From contig NW_024468911.1 of assembly GCF_011745365.1 (NCBI RefSeq), forward strand, positions 3,838,759-3,902,758: a DNA stretch of 64,000 bases, written 5' to 3'. The position numbers and the translations under genes were made by a program. Below the pieces are notes generated by a model. It saw only the letters and a list, made by a program, of their open reading frames with translations. It ran no database searches and was not told the DNA's origin. Below, in pieces: positions 12,515 to 24,496 of the stretch; position 1 is the stretch's first letter, and each line of letters begins with the position of its first letter. The stretch comes from Cryphonectria parasitica EP155. Taxonomy: Eukaryota > Ascomycota > Sordariomycetes > Diaporthales > Cryphonectriaceae.

Positions 12515-13565
12515 AGACACACGGTTGAGCCTGAACATATATCCTTATTGTAATCGACGGAGGACGATGGCACTGGTGCTAGTATTATGTCAGTGTTCAA
12601 CGGAACATTCATTACCTGGCCATTCTCATCATGAGCTCAGCAAGCAGGCGTACAATTTTTGGGTGTCAAGACGCACGTCAACGATCATCATCGTCTAGTT
12701 TTTAGTTCTGACGACAAAGGAAAACAGTTCTGCAGGCGGGCGGAGAGATGTATGTTTCTCGGCAGATTCTTACCAAGGAGAATAAAATATCATGGTTGAT
12801 GAGAGGAGGGCCTTTCATCTCTGCCTCCTCCAAAACATTCCTTTTTTCAATACTCTCTCAGCCCTCATCAGTTTCATTGCGTTCTTCTCTGCAATAAGTT
12901 GGTCATGCTTCATATTATGATTGCTCTCTGTTTTTCTCCTTCCCATTATGACAATAAGAAGAAAAGATGGAAAGGAATGGGCAAAATTAAAATAAAGATA
13001 CATCCATTTATCCCATTATCTGGGCGTCGTCTACTGCGCAGGAGATGCCTGCCCTTTAATATTGGGCACTGATCGTAGCTGTCAGCAGCTCGTTAGCGTG
13101 GTAGGCGTGATTTGGCCGTGCACTGGCCAGGGAAGTAAGCAAGGACGTTAGCCCCAGCACTTTGCATTCTCCGCAATTCCCTGCCTCGCCTGAAGCAACC
13201 TTGCCTTGCCTTGCAACCCCATCCCACCATCGATCATCGACCATCGACCATCGCCCTTCCCTTTCTCCCACAAAGGTCTCTCTCATCACAAGCCTTGATA
13301 CCCCATCGCGACCTTGACAGATCTCACGAGCCCACCCGCAACCACAACAACGGGCTATCCCGTCTCGAACGAGTTCGCTGTGCAAGCTAGAGCTAGCTTA
13401 GGGATCCGATTGCGAAACAAGCACCGACCGACCCCTTCCCCTACCTCCCACAAACGTCATACCTCTCTGTGTGTTATTGAAACTGTCGACAACCTCACGA
13501 CCTCTGTCCTTCCTGATCTAGCTCACGCCGTCTCACCTCCTTCGGCGACCACAAAGACATTCAGC
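12515..13565. other. Intergenic / leader of the PP2A gene
   Basis: About 1 kb with no protein-like frame. The right part (about 13200-13560) is C/T-rich, with a small imperfect ATCGACC repeat near 13228-13255, and is probably the promoter and 5' UTR of the phosphatase gene. The left part should contain the exo84 3' UTR. Confidence 0.4.
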
Positions 13566-14930
13566 ATGGACACCAACATGGAGGATGTCGGTCGCGTGCC
13601 CACCGACCTGGCGCCTGCCCCTCTTTCGGAACCTACCACGATCAGTGACACCGATGGCTGGATCGAAAACCTGATGAAGTGCAAACAATTGGCGGAGTCA
13701 GATGTGCAAAGGCTGTGCGAAAAGGTTAGGACCCCCCTTGAGGCTGCTACATAGCATGGTGACGGCTTCCTGCGCTGCTCCGTGATCGAACGCCTCCAGC
13801 CCTTGATCTGGGCTCAACCCTCCGGATCAGCTGTCTAAAGTTCGCAGGGCTGACCGTATCTACAGGCGCGCGAGGTCCTTCAGGACGAGTCTAATGTCCA
13901 ACCTGTCGTACGTATCTTGAGCTCAACCCTGCTGTCTCAACATGCGTGCTCATCATTTGCTATAGAAATGCCCGGTGACGGTGTGCGGCGACATCCACGG
14001 TCAATTTCATGATCTGATGGAGCTCTTCAAGATTGGTGGTCCCAACCCAGACACCAACTATTTGTTCATGGGTCAGTCTTGAATTCACGTACCACCTACT
14101 CAGCTCGAATACTGACGGGGAGTGGCAGGCGACTATGTCGACCGTGGTTACTACTCGGTGGAGACCGTCACCCTTCTCGTCGCCCTGAAGATACGATATC
14201 CACAGCGCATCACCATCCTTCGCGGCAACCACGAATCGCGCCAGATCACCCAAGTCTATGGGTTTTATGACGAGTGCCTCCGCAAGTACGGAAACGCCAA
14301 CGTCTGGAAGTACTTCACCGACCTGTTCGACTACCTTCCCCTGACCGCCCTCATCGACAACCAGATCTTCTGCCTCCACGGAGGTCTGTCTCCTAGCATC
14401 GATACCCTCGATAACATCCGAGCCCTGGATCGTATCCAGGAGGTACCCCACGAGGGACCCATGTGCGACTTGCTGTGGTCAGACCCGGATGACCGTTGCG
14501 GATGGGGCATATCCCCTCGTGGTGCTGGTTACACCTTCGGACAGGATATATCCGAGGCGTTCAACCACAACAATGGCTTGACCCTCATTGCTCGAGCTCA
14601 TCAGCTGGTCATGGAGGGCTACAACTGGTCTCAAGACCGTAACGTGGTCACCATCTTCTCTGGTAGGTCCCGGTTCCTCAGTTGCCCCCCTTTCAAAATG
14701 ATGGACCGAGTGCGCTGACACCACACAGCCCCCAATTACTGCTACAGATGCGGTAACCAGGCTGCTATAATGGAGATTGATGAACATTTGAAGTATACCT
14801 TGTAAGTCTTGAGGGCCCCTACAGAATCAACACTGCAATGACTGACCTTGCATTCAGCCTCCAATTCGATCCGTGCCCAAGGGCTGGTGAGCCCATGGTC
14901 TCAAGACGGACACCAGACTACTTCCTCTAA
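13566..14930 (+). CDS. pph-1: Serine/threonine protein phosphatase PP2A catalytic subunit
   Basis: Six exons (13566-13724, 13866-13907, 13966-14071, 14129-14662, 14729-14801, 14858-14930) give 328 aa. It dephosphorylates Ser/Thr in the PP2A heterotrimer and acts in cell cycle, signalling and morphogenesis. The metal-binding signature blocks are intact: GDIHGQ (75-80), GDYVDRG (103-109) and GNHES (135-139), followed by [11 protein letters not shown] and the [11 protein letters not shown] block. The tail RRTPDYFL is the carboxymethylated C-terminus characteristic of PP2A rather than PP4, PP6 or PP1. An N-terminal extension of about 25 residues precedes the conserved core ([13 protein letters not shown]), common in fungal orthologues. 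The segment before the tail reads [10 protein letters not shown], with Cys and Met where animal PP2A has Ala and His. It is convergent with the DUF3112 gene. Confidence 0.98.
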
Positions 14931-15549
14931 GCGGAAAGACAGTCTCCACGTTCTTCACATCTTGGTCTTGGCACAGCAATCGAAGCAAATAGCCCGCCTG
15001 AACTTATATCCTGCATTTTTGTGCGTTCTTCGTGGTGCGTTGCGGTTGAGGCTTAGAGTCGAGAAGGGAGTGTTGAAGTAGATGCGTCATGACCGTGATT
15101 GCAGTGCTTGAGAAGTGCATCCTACGCTTGTGTGCGGCATACATCAACTAGACCCCCGAAAGAATATACATGCCACTGCAGGTGGACCTGTCTAGACCAG
15201 AGGCAAACTCTAGGCGTCTTTTTGCAAGCCGGATTGACCTAATGAACACATTATACAGAAACGCTGGCTACCTTGCTATTACCGTCGAGAGACTGATAAC
15301 AGATTCTACATGATTCACTCGGCCGCGATGATCATAACCAATAGAGTGGTGATTTGCTGATTACATTCATACTGTTTCCGCATGGGATGCAGTAATATCT
15401 TCTAGGATGCAATGCTCGCGCTTCTAATCTAAATGCATCAAAATAAGCCGAACCCGCATTACCAACTTCCTTCTTCCTTTAATGCGCCCATTTAAACCAC
15501 AATTACAACTAGTCAGTACACAGTCACGGAGGTATGGTCATACATCCCT
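14931..15549. other. Intergenic, PP2A / DUF3112 convergent 3' ends
   Basis: A 619 bp gap, A/T-richer than the flanking exons, with no recognised gene. It should carry the two 3' UTRs. Confidence 0.5.
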
Positions 15550-16155
15550 TCAGGCCTCCTCGATAACAGCCGACTTGTTTAGCTCCGCAAGCGCGCTCGC
15601 CTCCCATTCGACCTGCCGCCTATCCTGCAAAGCGGGCTCCTCGTCATCCCCAAACACGTCCGACTCGCGGTTCACCTCCAAGCTAGGCCCTCCGGCCGCC
15701 GATCTCGCACCAGTACTGGCCCTCCTGCCGTCCTTGCCGACCTTGGAGCCGCTGTAGTGACCGGGTGCGGAGCTGCCGTTGGGGACATGAAACCGCCTGT
15801 CGAAGCGGGAGATGGCGTACAGGTAGACGACGACCAGCTCGATGGCGAAGTTGAAGCAGTAGAAGCAGGCCTTGCTGTGGTACCAGGCCGGGTCGGTGAT
15901 GGGGCGGGGCGTGGTGTAGTTTACGGCGAGGCGGAAGCAGGCGCCGACAGACAGGATAAAGGAGGTGAAGAGGAGGAGGGAGAGTTTTGTGCGGTAGCGG
16001 CCCTGGCCGAATTTCTCGGGGCGGTGGGACCGGGGGATGAGCATGGAGAGGAGGGCGATGGGGATGGGGAGGAAGGCAAGTAGGGCGCTTTGAATTTGTC
16101 AGCCTGTTTGAGCAGCCACGGATTGGGAAGTAAACAATGATGGAAGCTGAAGAAG

Positions 16156-16186
<31 letters not shown>

Positions 16187-16914
16187 GAAGAAGAAAGAAA
16201 CGGGCTGACTTACAGAAATGTCCCTGCGAAAAGGGTGATATCACGATCCTTCATCCTCGTGCTGACATTCAGCGTGAAGAAGGTATCCACGACGGCGGTG
16301 ATGACCATGATGAGCATGGCGAGCACACAAAAGTACAGGAACTTGAACACCCACCCCAGGCCGCGCGACCAGCCGAACTTGGGGTGGTAGCTGCGCACGA
16401 TGCGCTGGGCAAAGATGAGGTTCACGATGAACAGCAGCAGGACGCCGGCCTGCACGAAGATGCTCGCGGCGATGGCGATGTTGACGTCGTGCGGGTACGA
16501 GGCCCAGACGATGCGCAGGGTGAGGGTGGTGATGCGGGCCATACAGAAGCCAAAGAGCATGCCGGAGAAGACGAACTTGTGATCGCGGCGGCGGTTGATC
16601 TGGAAGATGGTCATGTGCGTCGCGGCCGCGGCGACGTAGAGGGCCAGCAGGACCGCGCAGATCGGGTCGTCGAGGTGGACGGTCGGAAATCCTCCGAGAG
16701 AGGCGGTCGTTGGGGCATAGGGTGGACCGCTCTGGGAAGGAGGAGGAGCAGGAGGAGAGTCAGCGCTTTTACTCCTCCAAGGTCCTCAAGTGAGGGCATC
16801 GTGAGTGGTGCTGTCCAGCAAAACACACTGATACACACATAAAGATATGCGCCTCGACTATACATCAGTGAGCGGGGTCGCACTTACCGACGAGCTGCCT
16901 GCTTCTGCCGACAT
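15550..16914 (-). CDS. Multi-pass membrane protein, DUF3112 family
   Basis: Three exons (16914-16888, 16731-16214, 16087-15550) give 360 aa. The first exon encodes only nine residues (MSAEAGSSS). I recognise the fungal DUF3112 family, of unknown function, from the conserved stretch IFQINRRRDHKFVFSG, GFCMARI, IFAQRIVRSYHP and WYHSKACFYCFNFAIEL. About seven hydrophobic helices run from about residue 30 to 285, followed by a cytosolic-looking tail of about 75 residues beginning FDRRFHVPNGSSAPG and rich in Ser/Gly/Glu. The layout resembles seven-helix receptors or RTA-like proteins, but homology to these is not shown. The second intron carries a GA microsatellite. It is convergent with the PP2A gene. 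Confidence 0.88.
16156..16177. repeat. (GA)n microsatellite inside an intron
   Basis: Perfect GA dinucleotide run of about 11 units within intron 2 (16088-16213) of the DUF3112 gene, followed by further A/G-rich sequence. On the coding strand it is a CT-rich tract. Confidence 0.9.
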
Positions 16915-19900
16915 CTTGATGGGTATTAACTTGACGATCAATGTCTCACTTGTGTAAAGGTTGTGTGTGGCGGAGGAAATATCCAATGAGGCGCTGGTGT
17001 CCCCTGGGACTATTCAAGCCTGTGAGGTCACGCTGCAGAGAGCTAGCTATTGGCCAGATTTCGAGTGAATTCGATGATGACGATGACGACAATGATAATG
17101 ACAATTTATGCAATATACAATAGAATTTTGTAAATATGGCATCTGATGGTACAAACAGGAGGTGTCGCGTGAAATGATGGAAATCATGGTCTGATCACAA
17201 CCACACACCGTCTGTCTTCTAAGCGTCGCCCAAGACTTATTTAATATCTTTTTGGAAGTAGTCGCCCTAGTCAATAGGCAGACAAGACATATAAAACCTG
17301 CTGCCGTGGAGCTATCGGACTTGAGAAGAGAAAGAGAAAAAGAGGACCATGCTGGGGCCCAGCGCGCCAGCCCACGCGCGCCTCGACGGAACCGACGACG
17401 TATGTTGATCCAGAAGTTTCCTGGTGACGTCCGTGAAAATCGACCCGCCAGCCGGGACCAAACCTTTTCCCGCCAAAGATTTAGGCCTGTAAGAACGGAG
17501 GTCTTGCAGAAGGCGACACCGCACGCTTGCACGGGACCAGACGGCGCAGGACGCACCAGTCGGCGTTTTTCAAGAGGCGACCTCCGACCCTAGGCTCGCG
17601 TCAAGACCAGACGCTGAACGGACCAGCCAGGGGATACCTTGGACCCCCCGTCCTGTAGTGGCCTCACTAAAAAGCGTCGCACCTGCTGGGAGATTTGAGA
17701 GCCGGCGTTAAAACAATCGCTTTGTATAAAGTGCGGGATAGGCCTCGCTGAAATGGTCTTTGTCGTGGGCGCGGCGACTTTGACGCGCACCTATGATGGT
17801 GCGGACGTGCTGCCGCGGCTGTACGGCGTCCTTGTTTCTTTATCCCACCTCCAAGCTACAACGACGGAAGCGGCGTGCTACATTTTGGCCTCCAAACCTG
17901 GGTCGGCTTTGTCTGTGGTAGATGTCCATTGGCAGAGAGGCTCGAGGCACTGCGCTCAGTAACAACACACGAGATTACCCCGTCTTCTCCATGTTTACCT
18001 TTCTTGAACGTTGACAGAGCAGTTCGAAGGTTGGTGCTTGTACAATTTATACAACACGAGGAGAGCTTTCTCCATCGAAAATTAAGAAAGGCGCACACAG
18101 TGAGACTCGATTTCTGAAAGCTTGACTTGAGGGCTTGAAGGAGACTCATCCTGTTGGCAGACATGGTCTGGGATCTGCCATTTACTGGAGATGTTATATA
18201 CGGTCCAAGGAGTCATTCCCAAGCCAGCAGATCAGATCGAACACCGCTGGTACTTGGCATGTCGCACGTGGGTTTAGCAGCGCCCTATACAATACACCAT
18301 GTCGTTGTCATCCACATCACGGTCCGTCCAGAGCAGTGTCGCGCTTGTGATTTTCAGTATGGAAGTAGCTGAACCACCACTGTGCGTCCATGGCATTCGA
18401 GGGCTACGGCAGACAGGTCTGGGCCTCACATGGTCCACCGAGGCTTCCCGCGGCCTGACAGGCGCAGCTGTGCGTGGCCTCCTCTTCAATGTTCTGGACC
18501 CTGATTACGAACCCTCATAAGCATGACGACGATAATTTCGAATACTGTTGACAATCACCAGGTCGTGCTGTGGAAAGGTCCAAGCGAACCTTTCATTGGT
18601 GGCTTCGAACACCACGAGTACTATATCACACCATAATATGTTATGCGGACCTGTCTAGGAAGTGTCTCAAGACCTCAATTTATCATCATCGTCTGGTCTT
18701 AAACCTTCGACCTCTGCTTTAGGTTTGATGAACTTCTTCTAAACCATCCAGCATGAGTGGGAGAACTTGTTGTGGTCTTCCTAGCGCGAAACCTTTTGTC
18801 TCAAGCCTACAGGAGGAATGTTTACATCGAAACCACCTCGCTCTCCTCCTCCCCTCCTCGAAGCGTTGCAGACCGTCCTCGACTTCGTTTCAAAAAGGAC
18901 CAATCACTGCGGTAAAGAACACACGCGGCTAATGTAGTCTCTTTTGGTCCAAGGCTGGCCGTCAAGGGTTTCGCTGATCAAAGTGCCCAGCCGCTCGGGC
19001 CGATCATACGAACGTACATACCCCTTTTAGTCCAGCAGATCCTTGTTGTTGTTATTGTCCCACTCTTGAACGTAGTACCTGGTGGCCCTACGCAATGTCG
19101 CAATCGACACGGTCTGAAGGGTAATGAAGAAGAGCTGAAGAGCTTTGTCTCTAGGCTCCAGGTAAGGCGGCAGTGACAAGAGCAGCTGTGATGATAAGAT
19201 AGCAACCAGTAGCGCAGGCACGCAACGGGTCGTGGAAGGATCAGACTCGCACCTGACCTGAGCGAAAGACGGACCTCGACTCGGAAGATTATACTAGTGG
19301 CAGCCACTTGCATCGGCCTGGACCGTTTCTAGACAAGTCTATTTGGACCAGCAGGTTTGGTTTCTTATCCTCCGGACCCCAACAGATGTACCATCAGTCA
19401 GAACTGAGTGACAGTCGAAATAAGAAAAGTCGAGGGGGGAAAGAGAGAGAGAGGGGCCGAATTGTCACAAGCTCGGTCATCCATTATTGGCTCGAGTCAC
19501 TTGGGCAGGTCGCGTAGCACACAATTGAATTGCTGGTCTGCCTCCCTTCAAATGTCCTTTATATAGCTGACGTTGCATGCAGTGATGCCGCAGTAGTCGA
19601 AATGAGCAAACGTCTGTGTGTACCTTTTCCCCTTGAGCCCTTGGCGGGCAATGGGTTACATCTGCTGCCCAAACAAGTGCTGGTGTCCAATGCAGCTAGC
19701 AAACTCTCGCTCACCTTACTCAACCTTCCCTTGCCTTGCCCTTCCCGTTCGGCGGTACCAAACCAGCACATCAGGAGAAGTAGTAGGATAGACATGGGCT
19801 GGCATGACGAGGGATCAGATGAGAATACATCAAGGTTAACATGCTGGCAAAATTCATGCGTACTCCTTGTTATTACTATGAGTCCTCCTACTGCTACTGG

Positions 19901-21781
19901 ATCTATAGCACTACGTGTATACTGTTTATGTCTATCCATAGCATGAACGGGACAAGGCGCCGTGGGACAGAGGATCGGGTGTCACGGTGACAGGGTGAGC
20001 TCGTGAGGCCCATCTGAAGTCCTCCTCATTTGCGGCCTGGCCTAATTCGCTTCGTTATCAAATTTGATGCCCCTCTTTTTTTCGTCCGTAGCTGGCCCTG
20101 GTCCGCTCTACACCCTTCAACCTTTGCCCGTGTTCCTGGGGGACCCGTGGACCTTTATGCAGGTACCCTAGCCCACTGGCTCTCTGCCAATTTCTTTTTG
20201 GTTGCTCCATACGGGAGAGGATGAGAGAAAAGAGACCTGGCACTAAATCAGAGCAAGCCTACCCTAGGTCAACCAGCCAACCAACCAACCAACCCTTGCC
20301 TGGACAGTGTACTCCATGAAGCTCTCTCACTCTCTCTCATTTCTCACATCCACGCCATCCCATCTTCACACACCTTATTTTCCCACCTGCCCCAATCACT
20401 GGTGCTGTGGTCCTCCTCCCGACACAGACCACCGACTGCTACCTGCGTCGTCCCAGCTGTTGTCGTTGTTTTCGTGGTTGGTATCCCGTGTGCTGCTGCT
20501 GCTGCTGCTGCTGCTGCTTAACCGGAACATTTTTTCTCTTTCCCTACTCTTTCGAACCCACCTTTCCTATCTCATCTCCCACCCTCTTTTTTCCCTCTCT
20601 TCATTTCTTCCGTTCCACCTGCCGGTACCAGTCACCACCATACACAGACCGAGGAGGATTTGACGGTGCATTTTCTCCCACACCACCACCTCCTCCAGCT
20701 GTGGTACGCTGAGTGTTTGTCAGTCTGACTGCATGCTGTCGCCATCTCAGGTTATCTTCGCCTGCCACTCATTTGTCCAAGACCAATCCCAACTCACGCC
20801 CTCTCCTGGACGTTGATAGACCCTGCTACGACTCTAATCCGTCTCTCCCTCTTGTCTTGTCGACGGAGTTTTCTTTTCCCCTTCATTCTTTTACATGTTC
20901 AATTCTACATAACTATTATTTCTCTACACTCCACGATAATCTTCTCGCGCCCTTATTGGTAATCTAATCCCATCCAACCAACCGGCTACGGTCATCACCT
21001 TATCATTGTCGCCCTGCCTTTGGTCGACAAGCTGCCACACCTCCTGCACCTTCCCCGCGCTCCTGCCTCCTCCACCCGCCACCTCAACGTGAGGGAACCC
21101 ACCTCGCACTGCGACGATCAGCCTCTTCACGGCAACCGCTACCCGCCACGAGAGGTTCCTGAGCGGAGGGGCCCTTTCCTCGAGCCTGCCTCCGATCTAC
21201 CGAGTTCGACCATTTGTGTGTGAGGGAAGGACTTGGGTAGCTAGCTCATTTTTTGTGCGCGCTGCTGGGGGCCATTTTCCTTCCACACCTCTTGCAATCG
21301 TCTGGGTGTCCCAAGAAGAGGCTCGATATCCTCAGCCTCACGACTCAATTGAATTCGGCCAGATAATCCGCCAGCCTGCTTTTTGGTTAGGACTGTACCA
21401 CATGTCCAGCATCCCTCGACCGAGCAGCATATAGAACGTCCGGAGCTGGAGTCTGCTTACACTGGGTTGCGTCGCCATCTACCTATTCATCATCTCGTCT
21501 CTCTCGACCTCGGATGCTGCTTGATACACCCTCGAGTTTCTAATCAAACACCATTTCAGCTGCGCAATTCTCACCTCCAAGGCGATGACCCCGCTGACAC
21601 GGTGATACACGGTCCATTCTCGTTAATTCTCTCCACGTACGGCCTGCAGAGAGTCTCCGACCTGCGCGACCCCAGTCGGTGGCTGTTGCGGACTACGGGG
21701 AGCTCCCGCCCAGGGACAGGACGGGGCGAGACAAAGGCTTGAAGGGACGACCGCCTCTGGTTCACAGAAACGACAGTCGCC
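16915..21781. other. 4.9 kb region without a supported protein-coding gene
   Basis: No frame here has the codon pattern, splice structure or motifs seen in the neighbouring genes. The right part (about 20300-21780) is strongly C/T-rich on the plus strand, carries a CTG repeat, and is probably promoter plus a long 5' leader of the SH3 gene. The left part (16.9-20.2 kb) is mixed sequence. One minus frame at 19027-19221 has a weakly protein-like ending (YYVQEWDNNNNKDLLD) but no start or splice context that I trust. A non-coding transcript or a diverged pseudogene is possible. Confidence 0.4.
20491..20518. repeat. (CTG/TGC)n trinucleotide repeat
   Basis: About nine TGC/CTG units in the C/T-rich stretch upstream of the SH3 membrane-protein gene, probably in its promoter or 5' leader. 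Confidence 0.9.
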
Positions 21782-23583
21782 ATGTCTTCCTGCATCTCCC
21801 TCGAGGGCTCGACGACCTGCCCGTCCTTCGCTTCTGCATCGATATCTACAGACTCCACCCTCGTGGGCTATTTGTGCGCATCCCAGCAAAGCCCCTTCGT
21901 GCTGTAGTGTTTTCTGGTGGCTGACCTCGTTCTCACAGCTCATTCTTGCAATACGTATCAGACCGCGCCTCATTTGATACCCAGCTCGCGTCATACGTCC
22001 AGACGACATTTGTGGAGCTGCAGTGAGTGGAACAGACAAGACCATTTAGCGTCCTATAACTGACATCTATCTTAGATATGAGGACCGTTTTGGTTGTAGT
22101 GGCATTGAGTTGACGAACACCTCTAATCTATACGCACGGTTCACCACTTCAGTCATATGCAACTCTATCGTCCAAAATTCTATCGACCCCTGTGGGCTGA
22201 GTGGAACACAAACACAGCCGCTATGCGCTGATACCTGCGTAAGTCCTGCATGTTCAATGCCCAGTCACTCACTGCTGACCCATCACACAGGCGGACTACG
22301 CTGAGAGTGAGGCGTACTACCTCTCCGACAGTCAACTCTGCACTAACCCCAGCAACGGTTCTGCCGCTGAAGTAAGAGCTGACTTTACAAACTGCGCGCT
22401 ACCCGCCAATTCTCTTTCTTCCTCCAGCTGCATCGATGGTATCGACAACGAGCCAGACAATTGCGGATTCGGCAACAGCACGATCGGTCTCTGCTCATAC
22501 TGCGCATCTGGCGGGACTAATTCGACCGACACTTGCTGCTACAACTCAAATGCCGAGTCGATTTGTGCCGACGTCACCCTGCCTTCTATAACATCAACAA
22601 TCACGCTTCCGACCTCGACTTCCAGCGCGAGCGCTACTGCTTCGGCGTCTTCCGGCGGAGGTGGAAATGGGCTCTCCAAGGGTGCTGTTGCAGGCATCGT
22701 GATTGGGTCGGTCGCGGGAGTTGCCTTGATCATTGGTGTCATCCTCCTCTGCTGCCTGTTCATCCGACGGCGCAAGAGGGGAAGCCAGCAAGGCAGCATC
22801 TTCAACCAGCCGCAGCCAGCCAGGAGAGGACCTATGATGGCTCAAGGCGCTCCCCTCGCGTCGACCCCGCAGGGATACGAAGTCTTGCCTGGTGGTAGGA
22901 TAGCCAGAATGTCGGCTCTGGAAGGTCATTCGGGAGAGGCGCCCTCTCGCCACTCGGGGACCGCCGCCGGCTTTGGCGTCACCAGAGCCACCAGACCCGG
23001 AGACAATCAGTCTTCGTCAGATGATTTTGTGGACAGTCCAGAGTCAGAACCACGTGCTGGTGTGCTGCGGCCTCCGCCCACGATGCTTAAGAGGTCGGGG
23101 TCTTTGTCAAGCGGCTCAGTGTTGCTCGCAGGTGATGACAATGGCAGCAACGGGATGTCCTCACCTCGAGGACAGGGCAGCCAACAATCCGAACAGCTGC
23201 CTTACTTCAAGGATTACTACTCTCAAGACGAGATTCATCCGGGCGACGGTGTGGCGGTGTTGTGGGCATATCAACCGCGTGCTGCTGACGAGTTTGCTCT
23301 CGAGCGGGGCGACATGCTAAAGGTAGTCGGCATATGGGACGACGGCTGGGCAACTGGTGTGATGATGGACGAGCGAGCCGACGAGTGGGAGGCCAGGCAC
23401 CAAGAACAGCGAGACAGTGGCGTCTCGCATGTGTCTCGCCGCCCTCGCGAGGCTTCACCACCTGTCAGCGGCGAGATCAAGGCCTTCCCCCTGGTGTGCG
23501 TGTGTCTCCCAGAGCACTGGAAGAAGACTATCGAGGGTGACAGCTCGACAGAGGCGGCGTCAAGTTCCGCCTTTCAACGTTAA
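21782..23583 (+). CDS. Single-pass membrane protein with Cys-rich ectodomain and cytosolic SH3 domain
   Basis: Four exons (21782-21873, 21939-22022, 22076-22238, 22291-23583) give 543 aa. Residues 1 to about 225 form a Cys-rich, Asn/Ser-rich ectodomain (motifs DRFGCSGIELTNTSNLYARF, CGLSG, PLCADTC, NCGFGNSTIGLCSYC), then a Ser/Thr stalk. One transmembrane helix lies at about 243-271 (GAVAGIVIGSVAGVALIIG..LCCLF) with a basic stop-transfer RRRKR. The low-complexity cytosolic tail contains an SH3 domain at about 432-475 (VAVLWAYQPRAADEFALERG, DDGWATGVM), extending to GEIKAFPLVCV. This layout is seen in fungal Fus1-like or polarity-linked SH3 proteins, but the function here is inferred. The N-terminus (MSSCISLEGSTTCPSF) lacks a classical signal peptide, so the single helix may act as a reverse signal-anchor. 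It is convergent with the Zn-cluster gene. Confidence 0.88.
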
Positions 23584-23605
23584 TTGGCCATTCCCTGCAC
23601 ATTTT

Positions 23606-23635
23606 ACGACCGTACGACCGTACGACCGTACGACC
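23606..23635. repeat. 8-bp tandem repeat ACGACCGT
   Basis: Unit ACGACCGT repeated 3.75 times without error, beginning 23 bp after the stop of the SH3 gene and therefore likely in its 3' UTR. Confidence 0.92.
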
Positions 23636-23853
23636 TTTCCCGTTTCTTCAAATGAGGCGGACAATCCACATACAAGCTCCAGGCATATTGCATCACACCT
23701 CGACATAGAAAGCGACCGAGCCCTTACGAATGTTCTCGAGTCACGCGGTCACCGAGCCTTTCCTTTTTCGTTGTAGATATTTATGCTCGGTGGCATGTTT
23801 GATGCGCAGCCTCATCGACCCCCTTTGCACACACAGACACGCATAGACACAGA

Positions 23854-23921
23854 CAGAGAAAGAGAGAGAGAGAGAGCGTGTGTGTGTGTGTGCGTGCGTA
23901 TGTGTGTATGTGTGTGTGTGG
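23854..23921. repeat. Compound (GA)n(GT)n microsatellite
   Basis: A GA run passes into an interrupted GT run (TGTGTG with CG and TA interruptions), about 68 bp in all, between the SH3 and Zn-cluster genes. Confidence 0.9.
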
Positions 23922-24496
23922 TATGCCTGCATTGCCTGACGGCAGCGTGCTTTTCGGTTTACGTCCCTGGTACAGACGGGCGTTTTCGGCGATGGGCGGA
24001 GATCATCTGCGCTCTCCCATCTCGGTTTTATGGTTTTTGATTCAATTATACCCAGATTGACGAAGGCTTTCTTCTTAATGATGAGCCTATGAGGTGCTGG
24101 CCCGAGGCCACTAATTCTGAAGTGGTCTTTTCTCCGAAGGCAGGGAGGATACAGCTTCATGTTATGTTTTCAAGGACGAAAAGGAGAGAAACGGGAGAAG
24201 AAGATACCGGAGAGGAAACCTTAGATAATGCCATAATCGGCTTACGAGACAGATCCTAAGGGCATCTTTCTCGAAGGACGATCGAACCTGACCAATTTTA
24301 CTTGATTGTCCACAAAACTTTTTTGCTGTCTTTCATTGGTGGTGGGCCAATAACCCGTCGGTAGTCATGGTCTTGACGTGAGACAGGATCGGCTCTGGAG
24401 ACCTCGACCTTCTATTCCGCCCCGTGACAGATGTTTAGAAAGAAAAGGCGGCGATGTGGAGTGGTCGTTATGGACACAGGGACATCCCGATCCGGC

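Larger units (their letters stand above)
23584..24496. other. Intergenic with simple repeats
   Basis: A 913 bp gap between convergent genes. It contains an 8-bp tandem repeat just after the SH3 gene stop and a GA/GT microsatellite. No gene is seen. Confidence 0.5.

Noticed and set aside
17047..17556. Long minus-strand open frame in the gene-poor region
   Set aside because: Composition is Arg/Ser/Trp-rich without domain-like pattern, no splice structure extends it, and no family motif is present.
19027..19313. Minus-strand frames with a hydrophobic stretch and YYVQEWDNNNNKDLLD ending
   Set aside because: The ending is faintly protein-like, but I could not find a start or flanking exons that join in phase; kept only as a remark.
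22594..22953. Minus-strand open frames inside the SH3 gene
   Set aside because: They are antisense shadows of a well-supported spliced coding sequence.
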